This document shows positions 45,600 through 58,989 of a stretch of DNA of 64,000 bases, piece by piece; the first letter of the stretch is position 1; each line of letters begins with the position of its first letter. A model generated the notes under the pieces. It was not told the origin of the DNA. It saw nothing but the letters and a program-made list of their open reading frames with translations, and searched no databases. The DNA is from Polyodon spathula (Eukaryota; Chordata; Actinopteri; Acipenseriformes; Polyodontidae): positions 91,478,470-91,542,469 of the forward strand of contig NC_054536.1 of NCBI RefSeq assembly GCF_017654505.1. Direction: 5' to 3'. The translations under genes and the position numbers were made by a program.

Positions 45600-45940
45600 G
45601 GTAACAAAACCCAGTATATTCAATCCCAGGGTCACTTTGTTTGGGATGCTGGAGGATGCAGTGCTAAAGGTTATCGTCTCACTCCGCAAGTCATCCTAGA
45701 CCTAATAGCTGAATTGAGGGATGAGCTAGACCGCAGCATCAAATAAGGAACCACTATCCCTACACACGTCAAAGTGTGTGCACTGTCTCTGCACTGCTTA
45801 GCTTCAGGTTACTTCCAGACCACAGTTGGAATGTCTGGAGGGATAGCCCAATCCACCTTTTCCAGTGATAGGCACATTTCTGGATTTCATGCTAAAAGGG
45901 CAGGCCAATACATAACTGATGCTGGCCGAGGCTTTTTTTA
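45600..45940 (+). mobile_element. PIF/Harbinger transposase fragment (probable)
   Basis: Adjoining the BTD relic, a plus-strand frame reads GYRLTPQVILDLIAELRDEL, then after a stop HVKVCALSLHCLASGYFQTT and VGMSGGIAQSTFS. The order of helix, LASG-x-FQ and VG-x-x-GI-x-QST resembles the N-terminal part of Harbinger/HARBI1 transposases. No catalytic DDE part is recognisable and no terminal repeats were found. Confidence 0.6.
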
Positions 45941-46586
45941 AGACTCTCAGCTCCATCTTGGAAAACTTTTTTTTTCTTTTCCGTGTGTCAAAAGGACTTT
46001 GCTACCCATCCTGACATATTTTTTTTGGTTTGTATTTGCGTGCTCCACAAATGTCAAACAGCAACTACTGCTCTCTGTACTTTTAAGTGCGACTGCTAAA
46101 TTGACCAACTCACTGAGACCCTGTGCACTGTGCCTATACTTACATCAGCCCCATAATGTTTTTCTTATAAGGCATTTGTATGAATAATATTTCCAACAGT
46201 AATAAAAAATTATTATGATTTTATTTCAAGCAGTATTTCCAGTGATCTGTGAGGAGATCGGTCTGAAGTAAATAATATCTAGATGTGCCTTTTACATAAT
46301 TTGTTGGCTCTTGCATGATTCGTACAATGTTCTCAGGAGGAATAATCTGAACGTTTCTTAGGCTTTTGTCATATCAGACCCATGTATGCCTATTTGAAAT
46401 TGAATTAGCACAATCCTGATATCTTTTATTCAGGTTTATGAATTAATTAGGATCCATATACTTGAATTGTATAGGCAATTGTGTAGCCCCTGGTAATGTT
46501 CAGTTTAGCAGATTCTACTGGAGCATGTGGGAGCTAGTATTGTTAAATGGTTTACACAGACATTTTCAATGCAGGAAATCTGGAAG
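45941..46586. other. No feature recognised
   Basis: AT-rich sequence between the Harbinger-like fragment and the foldback Tc1 derivative. No exon or repeat identified. Confidence 0.5.
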
Positions 46587-47234
46587 CATACAACAATTTA
46601 CTCAAACCCTCCACTATTTTTTTTTACCACTATAACAACCTTGACTTGCATAAAGAAGGAAAAACATTGCAAGGCTGAAGCATAATCAACAAGTGCAGAG
46701 AAACAGACTCTGTAATTGACAAACCCACGACTGGAAGACCCAAAAAGCAATCTAACAAGGATGAGCAATACTTAAAGATAATATCTTTAAGGAATAGAAA
46801 GACAAGCGTTGAATTGACAGCAGAACTGGCAGAAGGCACAAGTGTCGTTGTCCACCCATCAACAGTCCAAAGCACCTTTGACCAGTGTTCCATAGTCCAA
46901 CTTCTGTGTTCTTGTGGATATTTTAGCTTTTTAGTCTTGTTCCCCTTTCTTAACAGAGGTATTCTGTTAAGTATCGCTCATCCTTGTTAGGCAGCTTTTT
47001 GGGTTGTGGGTTTGTCAATTACAGATGATGTTTCTCTGTACTGTTGAATATGCTTCAGATACCACAGCTTGAAAATCGAGTAATGCAAACTATTTCACTC
47101 AATGTTTTTCCTTCTTTGTGCAAGTCAAGGTTGTTATAATAGTAGAAAACACTAGTGGGGGCTTTGAGGAAATTGTTGATGCTCATAATGCATCAGAGTA
47201 GAACAAAGCAACATGTCTAAGACTTGCACAGCAG
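46587..47234. mobile_element. Rearranged Tc1 derivative, copy 2 (foldback)
   Basis: Both arms carry the same Tc1 transposase N-terminal region in opposite orientation. The left arm (46,587-~46,810, plus) includes a GRPKK-like ...TTGRPKKQSNKDEQY frame. The right arm (~46,975-47,200) is its inverse. Between them, about 46,880-46,960, lies a minus-strand piece with WTMEHWSKVLW. Read on its minus strand, the centre plus left arm match copy 1 at 1585-2072 closely, including the same artificial junction. The right terminus near 47,234 matches that of copy 1. Confidence 0.75.
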
Positions 47235-48169
47235 TATATGGTATATATAATGTTATGTTTCTGCCAACTTCCCAATGTTTCGGTATGTTAAACATACCTT
47301 TGTCAAGGGAAAGTGTGTTTGAAAACAAACATTGGCAGTCATTATAGGCTTTTGATGCCATGGCAACTACTCTCCCTTATTTTTATTGAAATCTATTAAT
47401 GTGTTTGATGTCATTTACTGCACAGTTAGTAATGTCACGATCTACTGTTCCTTTCTGTTTAACCCTCCTCGCATCGTGGTATTGAGTCTATTTCTGTATT
47501 TGTTTTCCTTTAGTCTTCTGTATTGTATATTATCTAATAGTATTTTTTCTAAAACTACAAATTGTTTGTCATTCATGTTATGTTACTTTTTTGTTGAACT
47601 ATTTGTTAATTGCCTTTTTTGAGAGCTGCTTCTGTATTATTTTATATAATGCTGCACTTGCCTCTCCTACATATTTTATTTTGTTATATATATTGACTGA
47701 AAGAAAATGTACCCCATTTCAACTCAGAGTGTGGAATTAGAACTGCAGGTGATACAACTGAACCACAGTAGTGCACTCAGGAAAGAGACATTGTCTCTAA
47801 CATGCTGGTCAATATAAAGCAAGAGGGATTGCAAGCTAAGCTTACCATCTGGACCAGTGTCTTTATAGACTTGGAGTGTCTTTTTAATACTGGTACTTCA
47901 AAGCTGGTGTCCAACTGCATTCAATCTGTTTGAGCTGAGAAGTTCGCACGTTGTCTGCGCCATATCGTAATTTATCAGTCCACTGAATTTCTTCAGGCTT
48001 GTTGCCTACATGATGTCTTTGAGAATGAGGCAGTCTGTCTGAGGTAAATATGTGTAATCAATTTAAGTGCATTTACTTATCTGTTATTGTATTATTACAT
48101 GCGTAACCTATGGAGGATATCTTTTTTACTCGGCAGTTGATTCATTTACATACTCTGTAGGAAAATGAT
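47235..48169. other. No feature recognised
   Basis: AT-rich DNA with chance open frames only. The composition changes abruptly to GC-rich at about 48,170, where the next gypsy element starts. Confidence 0.5.
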
Positions 48170-50879
48170 GCTCTAAGAGAACCTTTCTCGAGGCTTCGGC
48201 CCAGCGGCAGTCAACCCCGGGGCCCGAGCTAACCGCCGAACTCCAGCCACTGATGATGGAAGTCTGTCTCGGCCCCCTAGCTCAGCAGCAGCCCACACTC
48301 TGGCAACATGACATGGACACTGCAGCAGCTCCGAGTCGCATTGGCGAGCGGCACTCAAGCCTGATCAAGCCAGGGAAGTTTAGCAGGAAGTATATGCCAG
48401 GAAAAGAGAGGCTGCAGAAAAGCTGGGTGTCTTGGCCGTGGACACTGAACATTTGGCAAGCCGTGCCTTCAAGGATGCGCCACCTGAGCTCACCGAATGG
48501 CTTGCCCTCGACCTATTCATCCATGGCCTCTTTCCTAGAGAGCTGCGTCTCCATGTCCATCTGGCCCACCCACGCTCCATCTCACAGGTACTTGAGAAGG
48601 CAGATAAAATAGAGGCTTAATGGAAGAGTCCAGGGCCAGACGCCATAGTGGAACCAGAACCGTCCAAGCTGCTGACCTTTCCGGGACTAAGAGCAAGGGG
48701 GAACCCGAAGGGGAGGCAGAGCAACCACGGAAACCGCCAAACTGCTGTCAGTGTCACTGGCCCTTCACCAAGCCATGACCTTGGCCTGATCCTACTAAGG
48801 CACCTCAGCCCCCCAAGCCGCCGGGGAAATGCCAGCGGGTCGGCGTAGTGGAGGAACCACCAACCCATCTTACAGCACCCTCCAAACCAGCAACCCTCGG
48901 GTTCGTCGGGCGCATAGGACAAGGGAGAAGCCTGCATATCCAGTGCCAGCTTAACGGATTCCAGTTACAGGCCCTGGTCGACACCGGATCCACCATTAGT
49001 CTGCTATGCCCCGACACCCTTCCTATGGACAAAGGGGGGAACCTAGAAGTGTGGCACCCCACTACAGCCAGGATTAAGACATTCACTGGCCAAGTGGCAC
49101 CCATCCATGGCAAATGAGTTCTAGAAATCTGATTGGGGGACCTCCTCCTGGCCCATGAATTCTGGCTTGCTGACATTGGGGACCCGTGTATCCTAGGCTT
49201 AGATTTACTCTCTAAGGCTATTGCACGGTTGGTGCCTCAGGGTTCCGGAGCCAAGCCGTTACCAGGGGTCCACCAGACGCTGGGCTTCCAACTACACAGC
49301 CCTGCCACAGACACCACCAATGCCGCACTCCTCCACGTGCAAAAGGCTGCCACGACCATGCCAACTCAAACTGAAAACCTGCCTACCACCTGCCCCGACA
49401 CTGAACCCCTGGAACAGGAAGGAGTGGTAGCTGAGCTGTGGAAACGCAGCCGCAATGGCCTATCTTCTGACGATCAGAAGTCACTCTCCCACCTCTTGCA
49501 TGAGTTAACGCAACGTCTTCTCCGCTAACTCCCAGGACTATGGCTGCATCGGGTTAGTTCAACACACCATTGACACAGGTTCCACACGCCCCATCCGCGA
49601 AGGGTTTCTCCACCCACTACTGGCCAAAAAGGAGGCTGCTGAACGGATGGTGTGAGAGATGGCTGCTGCCGGAGTCATCGAGCCATAGGACAATCCTTGG
49701 GCAGCCCCCGACCTGCTAGTAAAGATGGAGGAAAGGACCTACCAGTTCTGCATGGGCTATCGCCAACTCAACGCAGTGTCCCACAAGGACTCTTACCCTC
49801 TTCCCAGGATCGACGAGGCCCTAGATTGCGTCGCCGGGTCTTTGTGTTTCAGTTCCTTGGACCTCCGGAGTGGGTACTGGCAAATGGAACTAGACACAGC
49901 TGCACATGCCAAAATGGCTTTCTCCCTCGGACAAGAGCTTTGGACTGTGCAACTCTCCCGCTACCTTTGAGCATTTAATGGAAAGAGTTCTAGTGGATGT
50001 ACCCCGGTCGGTTTGTGTAGTCTACTTGGATGACCTTATGGTGCACGCCCCCATCTTTTAGTAGCTTCATGAAAGACTTTGCCCGACTAGCCAAGCCTCT
50101 AGATCGCCTAACCGAGAAAAGATACCGGTTCCAGTGCGACTCTAACTGCCAGAAAGCCTTCAACCTGCTTCCGGAAACTCACCCAGACTCCGGTTCTCGT
50201 CTTCCCTGATCCCCCAGAAGGAATTTGTCCTGGACACTGATGCTAGCAATGTGGGCATCAGGGCAGTACTTGCACAACCGACGCCAGAAGGAGAACAAGT
50301 GTTAGCCTATTTCCATGCCTCTCTCCAGTGGCTGCTGTCTTTCAAAGAGCCCAAAGGACAGGTAACCCGTTGGATAGAGGAGCTTCAGGGGTTTGACTTT
50401 GCCATCTGCCACCGAGCTGGTCATTGTTATGCAAACGCATACACTCTCATGCCGCCCCTGTGAGGAGAGCTTGTGCTAGTACTGCATCTGCCTGGAGCAG
50501 AAGGAGCGCCTGCATGAACTGGAGGTGAGGGTCGTTAGCGACGGGGACAACGACGCCACGTCGCTTTTCACACCGGTAGCCCTCCAACAACTGCAGCAGG
50601 ATGACCCAGAGGTAGCCCCCGTCCATCAGTGGAAGTTAGCCGGACAGTGACCTTGTAAGGAGGACCTTGCCAGGATTTCCCCCGCGGTCAAGGCGCTCTA
50701 TGGTCAATGGGAAGGTTTGGAAATCAAAGAAGGCATCCTGTACCGGCACTGGTGACTCTCACCGCTGGCAACTACTGGAGCCAGTGTCATGCCGACATGG
50801 AAACTCACTGCCGCTGGTGAGACACTCTACACTGCAGCAGTACCAAGTGGGGGCACGCCTCGAGCAGGTGGGGGTCGAC

Positions 50880-51916
50880 GTCCTGGGCCCCTTCCCTGCA
50901 CAGATCTTGGCAACCATTACGTTCTTGTGGCCATGGACTACTTTATGAAGTGGCCCGAGGTGTATGTGGTGCCCGATTAAGGCGCCATCACCTGTGCAGG
51001 CGCCCTACTGGAGGGAATGTTCTCCCAGTTCGGTGTCCTCGAAATGCTACAATGCGACCAGGGAAGAAACTTTGAATCCCAGGTCCTTCATAGGGTTTGT
51101 GACCGTCTGGGTATTCGCAAAACCCGGACGACGCCTGTCCACCCTCAGAGCAATGGGTTGGTGGAGCGTTTTAATAGAACGATGTCCATCCAGCTGTCGA
51201 TTGTGACCTCCAGCCACCAGCGCGACTGGGATAGTCACCTGCCCTTGACACTTCTGGCTTACCGGACCACCACCAAAGAATCTACGGGCTGCACCCCAGC
51301 AGCCCTGTTGTTTGGCTGCGAGCTGCATACCCCAGTTGAGCTACAGTTTGGGAAATCACTGGAACTGGAGTTGAGGGAGGGCCCCGGACTGAAATATCTG
51401 GCCACTCTCCAAGATTGCCTGGAAACTGCCCATGCTTTCGCCCGGGAACATCTACAGGGGGCTGGAGTCTGCCAGAAACAGGCCTATGACCACCGTACCC
51501 GTGACCAAGAGTTCCAAGCAGGTGAGCTGGTCTGGGTGTATTGCCCGCGGCACAAGAAGGAACTCAACCCTAAGCTGGATAGCGTCTGGGAAGGACCCTG
51601 CCAAATCCTAGAGCGTCTGACAGAGGTGGTCTACTGCGTGAGACTCCGCACCCTGAATTGGATTGTGGTGCTGCACAGAGAACATCTGGGTCGCTACCTA
51701 GGAAATAATTCCAAGGACCCCGCGGCCGACCACCCATCCCGGCAAAGCCCCCACACCAATACTGCTCCTGCCTCACCGGACTCAGAGCCTGCCCGCTCTG
51801 GGTCTGCACTGACCAGCCACCGCCACGCCAGTCTCCCCCCCTGCCTCGCCGGACTCGGAGCCTGCTACAACTGGGACCAGACAGCAGACCCTGCTCCGGA
51901 GCCAGCAACAGCGTAG
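50880..51916 (+). pseudogene. Integrase region of the 48-52 kb gypsy element
   Basis: The longest open frame of the element, 51,017-51,916 (299 codons), carries the integrase core MFSQFGVLEMLQCDQGRNFE (Asp of the DDE triad), HPQSNGLVERFNRTM (Glu) and TPAALLFGCELHTPVELQFG. A GPY/F-like C-terminal part follows with LVWVYCPRHKKELNPKLDSV and HREHLGRYLG. The first catalytic Asp appears upstream as VAMDYFMKWPEVYVVPD in another frame near 50,930. A stop at 50,979 separates the two. Confidence 0.88.
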
Positions 51917-51990
51917 GCTGCCAGTTCATTTCTGTCGCCGACTATTTGTCTATGGCCAGCCAGGACAGCTGGAAGCAGGGGGGGGGACGA

Positions 51991-52430
51991 CAGTGTAACG
52001 AGCTGGACCTGAAGCTAGAGCTACTCCCCTCTGTCGGACGGCTTTGGGACACTTGGTGTAGAGACTCATTTGTATACAGTGGAGCAAAGGACTATGGGGA
52101 TGGTCCAGTACCCGATTATTTTCCAAAACTATAAATGTTATTGTGTTAAAATGAAGAGTTTTATCTTCTGTTATTGTTCCTGTGACCCTCTGTATCTGTC
52201 TATGAAATGTAGGTCAGTCACCGTCATGTCACCATCTAGTCCGTGTGTGCCCCTTCCCCTCTGTGTGTCCTGTTTTTGGCTTGTTTCTTTCCCCAGTCTC
52301 TCTCTGTTGAGAAGATGTGTTGTCCTTTTAAGGGTTACTGGGAATTAAATAAAAAGCCCTTCTGCTAAAGATCCATCACAGTCTCTTTCATTGAACCCAT
52401 GCAAGCAGAAATGCTACAATGCAACTGCAT
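51991..52430 (+). repeat. 3' LTR of the 48-52 kb gypsy element
   Basis: Starts TGTAACGAGCTGGACCTG shortly after the integrase frame, following a purine-rich tract GGGGGGGGACGACAG. It contains AATTAAATAAAAAGCC as polyadenylation signal near 52,345 and ends near 52,430. Without a second copy the exact end is uncertain. Confidence 0.7.
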
Positions 52431-55400
52431 TTTAACTCACATAATTTTAAAAAGAAATACATTTTATACTGCTGCTTCAGGTTGTACTAGTATTGCAATT
52501 GTTGACTTTTTCATTACTGGAAAAAATAGAAATCTGACCAACAATAACATGCAGCATTTTCATTAGTGACGTAACTAGGAATTAGATTTTCTGACTGAAC
52601 TTATATACAACATACCCTCGTTATAAAGAACCTGTTGGGGTCCATGCCTTTTGTTAGTTATATCGAGGGGTTCATTATAGCGAAAGGACAATCAAAATGA
52701 ACAATAAACTGTTTGAGTGAATAAAAGTAGAATTACATGTACCTGTTCGTCTCATCTATGCAGCAGGCCTATTCTGCGTTATCCTACAGCAAATGGACTC
52801 AGAAATGAATTGACAGCACATTCCCATTTAAAAGGCTGAAATAAGAAAACAGCAACAAACAATATCTATTGTATCTTGTGGTAGTATGAACATGATCTGT
52901 CCAAAACACTGGGGGTTTATGAATCAGTCGCATCTTTTTGTCTTTGTGATCACTTGAGAATTATATAGCCTTTTATCATCGAAGTATAACACAATGGTCC
53001 AGATCTCTTTTACTTTTACAGTGGCTGAAAAAAACAAAAAGCTTTACTACACTATATAATGATAATGTTTTTTTTTTGTGTTTAATATTCAGGGCATTTC
53101 TAACCGTTAGTTCTATTTCCACCACATGATTTCAGTAATAGTGCTGCAGAATTTGACATGGCAATAAAGCAAGCGTGTCTGAAAGCCTGTTTTTTGGCTG
53201 AAAACAGGCACTTTAGTTACTATTTAAAGAATAATGGAAGTACTAGTTATAAAACAAACAAACCATGAAGAACATTTTGTCTTGCCTTAAAAAGTATTGT
53301 AGTCAGTGAAGGAAGCTGTTCTATTCAAAGATTTTTAAATTTTTCTTTTGGAACTGGCGTGGATTTCTATGTAGGCTATGAAATAAAAATAATGAAAGAG
53401 TTATAAGAGAATGCATGGCTGGTGTGACTCATCCAGACGACCACAGCAATTCAAAAGGCCTTAGATTATTTCTGAACTTCAGTTTATATTAGAAAAAGAA
53501 AGTATCTGTATAGAGTCATGGTGACAATGAAAATGTATCCGGGTTCAAACGAAGGAGCTGCTGAGGTCGAGTCATTTCAATGTGCTTTCTTTTTATACCT
53601 GGCTTGGACAGATAAAGGTGTGTTATTTATTCATTTATTTTGTGTGTGTAGTGTGTAGGCAGGAAGAAGTTTGTCTTACCTTTAAATACAGTCTTTGTAT
53701 TGGTTGTCAGTATAGGAGGTCTTTATACAGTGTTAAGAAAGGCTTCCTGGAAATGACAAATGGCAAGGCCTTTTGGGAATGCTGTGAAAAACTACACAAC
53801 TCACTTTGACATCAAATTGGCTGCCATTATTGTATATAATAATCTGACACCACAATCATTTGATAGGATTTGACAATCCAGATATGTCTGGTTTGGATTC
53901 AGTTTTCTTGTGGAAAACCTTTAATTCACAGAACATGTTCATAATGAAAAGGGACTTTGAAAAAAAAAAGCCCCACATCATCAGTCCTTAACAAAGCATT
54001 CTTTAAAACAGTTTTCTGACTAGCCTACCAGTCACAGATCAATCTCATTACTTTTCTTTGCTGTTTTCTTAACCTGTGATGGGCATATCCTTGCAAGGCG
54101 CACATTTCACGCTGTGACTTGTAGAAGTTTGGGATATTGAGCATTTTACATAAACAGCATTGACCCTGTTGCGTATCCAAGCGAAGGCTCCCTAGTAAGA
54201 CCATGTTTTTTTTTTTTTTTTATTATTATTTTTTTTCTGAGACACAACTTAAAAGGGGGTGTTAGAAAATGGAATTCCATTTCTTCAAAATGGAATTTGA
54301 TGAGTTTGGGTGATCAGGCACAAGGACATGGACAATCTGTCCACCAGGTGTCACTAGTGCTTTGTCACAGAGTGACCATAGAACCAGTCTTCTGTTGTAA
54401 AACTGCAAGCACCTTTTTTGAATGAAAGGTATATGCAGCAGAGATGTCTGGCTCTTTCATAGGAACAGCTTAATTTATTTTCTGGTTTGCCCTCTGACAA
54501 AGGGAATGAGAATGTAGAGATGGGAGCCCAGCTAACAAGATTTAAGTTTTTGCAGGTATCAAGTAAAGAGCCTGGTCACCCACACCTCTGATGTAAAACG
54601 CTGGATGAAAAGGTCTGTCATAGTGTTCATAGAGCTGAGCCTGGTGCAGAGTTCGAATCTTGTTGGGAACGGGCTGATTTGTCAGACATGAATTGGATAA
54701 CTTAAACTAACATGTATGAAATAATATGATATACTCTGTCAATAATTCTAGTAATACTGTATGTATTCCTTTCAAATAAATCTGTAAACCCAGTAGAAAA
54801 TATTATGTAGCTTTTTGTGTGCAGCACGTAAAAGAGCCTGAAGAGAACGTCTGGGCTGACCTTCTGTTGGCAAGCTCTTATCAGATGAAGGCAACTCTTT
54901 TAACTAGGTGCCAGACCTTGTTAGAACATTCTAGTTTGATGAGAAAAGGTAGCCAACTTTCTGGAGAGTTGCTGTGCTAAGCAAAAAAGGAATAACATAG
55001 CCCAAAGCAAACAAATATATATTTTTACTAATGTAGATGTTTAATGTAGAAAAAGAATAAAAGTCTTGTAATGGCAAAACTAAAAAGACTTAGAAAACCA
55101 GTGTATAGTTTAACTAGTTCAAGAACAGACTCCCAGTCAAGTCTCTTTTTAATGAAAGATGTGAGTTTGATTATAGAGAGGATCTTGGCATTTAAATTGC
55201 TGACCATCAGAAAAAAAGCATTGCCAAAACCAATAACATCTCCAGCACTGCTTCCACTACAAGTAGGTAAGAACAAGGTTACAAACTTAGTTGTATTCCT
55301 TCAGCAAGTTCACTGTTAAAGTTAGTTTATACTATTTCATCTTCTTGTCTTGCTTTTCCAAATATAACATTTCTAATGGCTGTATTATTTTGGTCTTTCT

Positions 55401-56125
55401 AAAAATGTGCTTATAACTCAAGGGCTCATTTTAGCTCAGTTCTTAATACTTATTTCAATTAAGGTACATGACTAATAACTATACTTTTGTTCAACTAAGA
55501 AATATAGCAGCACTTTTAAAACTGTAAATTACTGATTCGAGTATTCTGTTTCCATTACTTTAATTCAGTGTAAAGTCAAGCTTGTAGAAAGTTATTGATA
55601 AGGCTAAACAAGATCTGCAGTTCATAGGTGTCTTTATGTTTTATACGTCACTAGCTTGGTATATTTTCTTTAATTTAGTGTAAAGTCAAGCTTGTGGAAA
55701 GTTACTGATAAGGACACATTCCTTATTTTGGTATGATATCTGGAGGTGGTTGGTATCGTGTACTCTTCCTGCATCTTGTAATCTATTGCAGTAATATATC
55801 TTATCTGCAAGGTGTGGTGTCAAATGCATGTTATTATAAAAGGACCAAGAAAAGGTATGGAAGGATATTAAGCTACACTGGAAAACAAAGAATCACTGAA
55901 AAATGATGTCACCACAGGTTAGTTATAAAAAAGCTTATCTAAACTCCATGTTAGACCAGAGGAGGAAAATAAGACTGCATACAGTTGTTTCCAAAATTGG
56001 TAATTACACACATTAATGCCTTTTTCGTATTACATGCTTAATAGTTTAATAAAAGCATTTGTATTAAGAAAATAAAGTGTTGTATTGAGAGAATCATTCT
56101 GGGTTGATCCACACAATAAGACTCA
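52431..56125. other. Intergenic region between BTD relic/gypsy and ANKRD28
   Basis: No gene, RNA or clear transposon is visible. A segment at 52,612-52,690 contains paired CCTCGTTATAAAGAA and TTCATTATAGCGAAAGGA sequences, reminiscent of a DNA-transposon terminus. A similar 30-bp motif (AGTGTAAAGTCAAGCTTGT(A/G)GAAAGTTA) occurs twice, at 55,568 and 55,677. Confidence 0.5.
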
Positions 56126-56370
56126 CACCAATGAGCCAGTTCACACATGCAACATACACCAGTGAGCCAGTAACACATGCAGCACAAAGACCAGTGAGCC
56201 AGTGACACATGCAGCACAAAGACCAGTGAGCCAGTGACACATGCAACACAAAGACCAGTGAGCCAGTGACACATGCAACACAAAGACGAGTGAGCCAGTG
56301 ACACAGCAACACAAAGACCAGTGAGCCAGTAACACATGCAACACAAAGACCAGTGAGCCAGTGACACAGA
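56126..56370. repeat. 32-bp minisatellite
   Basis: About 7.5 copies of a 32-bp unit containing CCAGTGAGCCAGTGACACAT and GCAACACAAAGA. Small deletions occur (GACACAGCAAC near 56,300). Because 32 is not a multiple of three and the unit lacks stops on the minus strand, all three minus frames stay open. The resulting ORFs are artefacts. Confidence 0.95.
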
Positions 56371-58989
56371 AACATAAATAAACTGAAATCACTCTCCTCC
56401 CCGCAATGGGTATTTAACTTGTGTGGCCAAGCTTGTTTTGAAGCAGATACCAGTGTCAAAAAAAATGCAATATAGCTCAAGAAATCAATTTGACCATGAA
56501 TAAGAAAATAGTAAGGGTCATACACACATTTTTATTTATTCAGAAAACAGTACTCAGGAGTAATTTAAATACAGTCAAATTTTTTATATATATTAGTCAG
56601 CAAGTTTGTTGAAAGGAGTGCTAGTAGTCTCGGACAACCTGGGGGTCCGCAGACTAAGTCTTAAGAATACCCCTCCCCCCCCTCCAATAAAAATAAATAA
56701 TTCTACTTGTATCTTTTTACACTAAGTTTCATCTTTTGAAATAATAATAATAAAAATAATCATTTTAATGTGCTGGAGGTGTCTCTGCTGCCTTTCTCTG
56801 AAGTTAGTCCAGTGACCCTTGTCATCTTGTGTGGCCTCTTTGTCACAACCCCATTTCCTAGACAAGTTACTATGGCAGGCTGCTGGTTTGATGCAGTTCC
56901 CCTTTTTAAGAGAAAAGTAATGCATTTTATGTGCCTTGCGATATTTTGGCATGGACAACCCCCATCCGGAAAAACAAAACCCCCAAAATACAAACAAAAG
57001 CATGATTTGTTTGATTGTCATCTTCTCCGTACACTTGCTCCCTAGCAGTGGTGTCAGCTAAGCTGCATTTTTATATCCCCTTCTGGAAATAGTTAGGCGT
57101 AATACACTAGAGTCCAGTACTCTGCAGACAGTTCATACTCTATTCTACAGCACTGTTCCTTTTGGAAACAAAACTCTAAAAAATGTCACTTCTTATTTCT
57201 CCTCTTTAGAATTCCATGCAGGGATCTTGGGTAGAAGTCATATTTCCAAGAAAGAAAACCAAAAAAAAAAAAAAACTGACATCTACACAATAAAACCTGG
57301 ATTTACTCAGCCAAGTAAACTAAGTAGTGAGCTGCTCAACAAAGGGGGGACGGTCGGACACCGATGCACTACGAATAAGTAGCCACACATCACAGCAAGT
57401 CACTTTGTTGGCTGCTTAATTCAGGTTTCACTGTATATAAAATTTACACATAAATACCACAAACAATAAAAATCGACTTAAAATTACATATAACCCACAT
57501 GTGGATTTTATTACAATCCATCAAATATACAGGAATCTCAGAGATGTATTTAAAGAGTGCAGGTAGGTATAGTGTCCAAGCAGTCACCATTTCCTATGTA
57601 CATGCTATCATTTCATCTCTTCAAAATAGAATCACAAAATGTATTAAAACAGACAAAATTGTCCCGTTCCACACTGCTATTTTTCAGAAAACCAGCTGAT
57701 ATACTGTACAGAGTTCCAGTTTAAAATGCACTGAAAATAAAAAGAAATGTTTTAAAAGTTCACATGCAAGACTGGCAATATCTTGCATGTAAAAAAGCAA
57801 CGCCTGCAAAATTCATAAAAATGGCAATAAATGACAAGCAACAAAAATACAACAAAATAAAACAAGCTGTATCTGGTTTCAGATATAAGATTAAAAACCA
57901 TGCAATCCTGGCATTGGTTTTTATACAGTGTTTTTTATTCCACATAAAATTAGTGTCAAACTTGAAATATTCAGGGCCATGTCTTTAAAGTAATGTAGCG
58001 TTCCTTAAATTTGTCACAGTTCTTAGGCTGCCACCCCTGACCTAATGACCCCAATTATTAAAAACACGAAGGCACCAAAACAAAAAAAAATGCTAAGACC
58101 AACATAGATCATAAAATGCAGAGATATAACACAACATAACTGAAAATGCATTTATTATTCAAGCACATGTGGGTCCATTATACTGAACAAGTGAGCTCAT
58201 TCTGACGTGTTTTATCCACCTCACTCACACTTTTCAAAAGCTTATTTTAAAAGAAAAAAAAAAAAAAAAAAACATTACAATAAAATAAGGATTTCAAAAA
58301 ATTACTAATTGGTGTTTATAGTGTAACAAGTATAACCCTGACAGCACCATATTAGCTGGTCTTGATATTATATAATAGAAAAGTAAGACACTTGTTAAAA
58401 AGAAGGTATTCTTCCCATCTATATTTTATTTCCTCTACGCACTTGGATTTATGCTCTTACCAAAATAACGAAGAAGAATGACTTTGTTGCCTTTCCATTA
58501 TAATAAATGAAATTAATCTTAATAAAACATAACTAAAACTGAAAACTATACTTGCTCACAGTGGGTTAAAAAAAAAAAAAAAAAGTTAACTACTGTATTT
58601 GGTCCCTTTGGCAACTTACTGATCAAGTGCTAATATCCCCCACTGGTTTATTGCCGACAGAGTTTTATATTTAGAGTCCCATTAATTTTAAAATGTTGCT
58701 TCATTCTAAATAACATATTTTAGTAGTACTGCTTCTGTAATGACTTCTGGCACTGCAAATTAAATAGTAAAAGGTACAGAATAATAAAGTAATTGGCTTT
58801 TCTTTTTGCCATCAGCTTTGACAAAGAAACCCAGCATCCTTCCATTTTTACACACTTGGGCTCATCTGATAGTCACTCAAGAAACAACAATACCAGCCAA
58901 TGAAATCTTGTTTGAGCTCTTCAGGTTTGGATAGTCAAAGCTCTCCTTCAGTAATTTCTCAGTCGTTCACACATGGATTCATAGCGGAT
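56371..58989 (-). other. ANKRD28: ANKRD28 3' UTR and downstream region
   Basis: Downstream of the ANKRD28 stop on the minus strand. No other gene is seen. Candidate AATAAA signals on the minus strand occur near 58,153 and 57,508 and further left near 56,535. Long poly-A/T tracts lie at 57,257, 58,253 and 58,568. A long 3' UTR would fit the human gene, but the end is not fixed by sequence. Confidence 0.45.

Larger units (their letters stand above)
48170..52430 (+). mobile_element. Ty3/gypsy retrotransposon with 3' LTR, 5'-truncated
   Basis: A GC-rich plus-strand element with standard domain order. Gag lies around 48,430-48,620 (AFKDAPPELTEWLALDLFIH) with a cysteine-rich NCCQCHW knuckle near 48,740. 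Protease is ALVDTGSTISLLCPDTL (about 48,970-49,020). RT is FCMGYRQLNAVSHKDSYPLP, SSLDLRSGYWQMELD and VYLDDLMVHAP (about 49,745-50,050). RNase H is FVLDTDASNVGIRAVLAQP (about 50,225). Integrase follows. Frameshifts and a deletion within RT inactivate it. The 3' LTR is about 51,991-52,430; no 5' LTR is found. Confidence 0.9.

Noticed and set aside
52612..52690. Possible Tigger/pogo-like terminus (TCGTTATAAAGAAC...TTATAGCGAAAG)
   Set aside because: Only one end-like segment is present, with no partner terminus or transposase, so I do not annotate an element.
53582..53809. 75-residue plus-strand ORF
   Set aside because: No splice, domain or composition signal of coding; it begins in AT-rich unique DNA.
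56094..56525. 143-residue repetitive minus-strand ORF (LAHWSLCCMC repeats)
   Set aside because: It is a read-through of a 32-bp minisatellite without stop codons; three frames are open at once. No start context or homologue is suggested.
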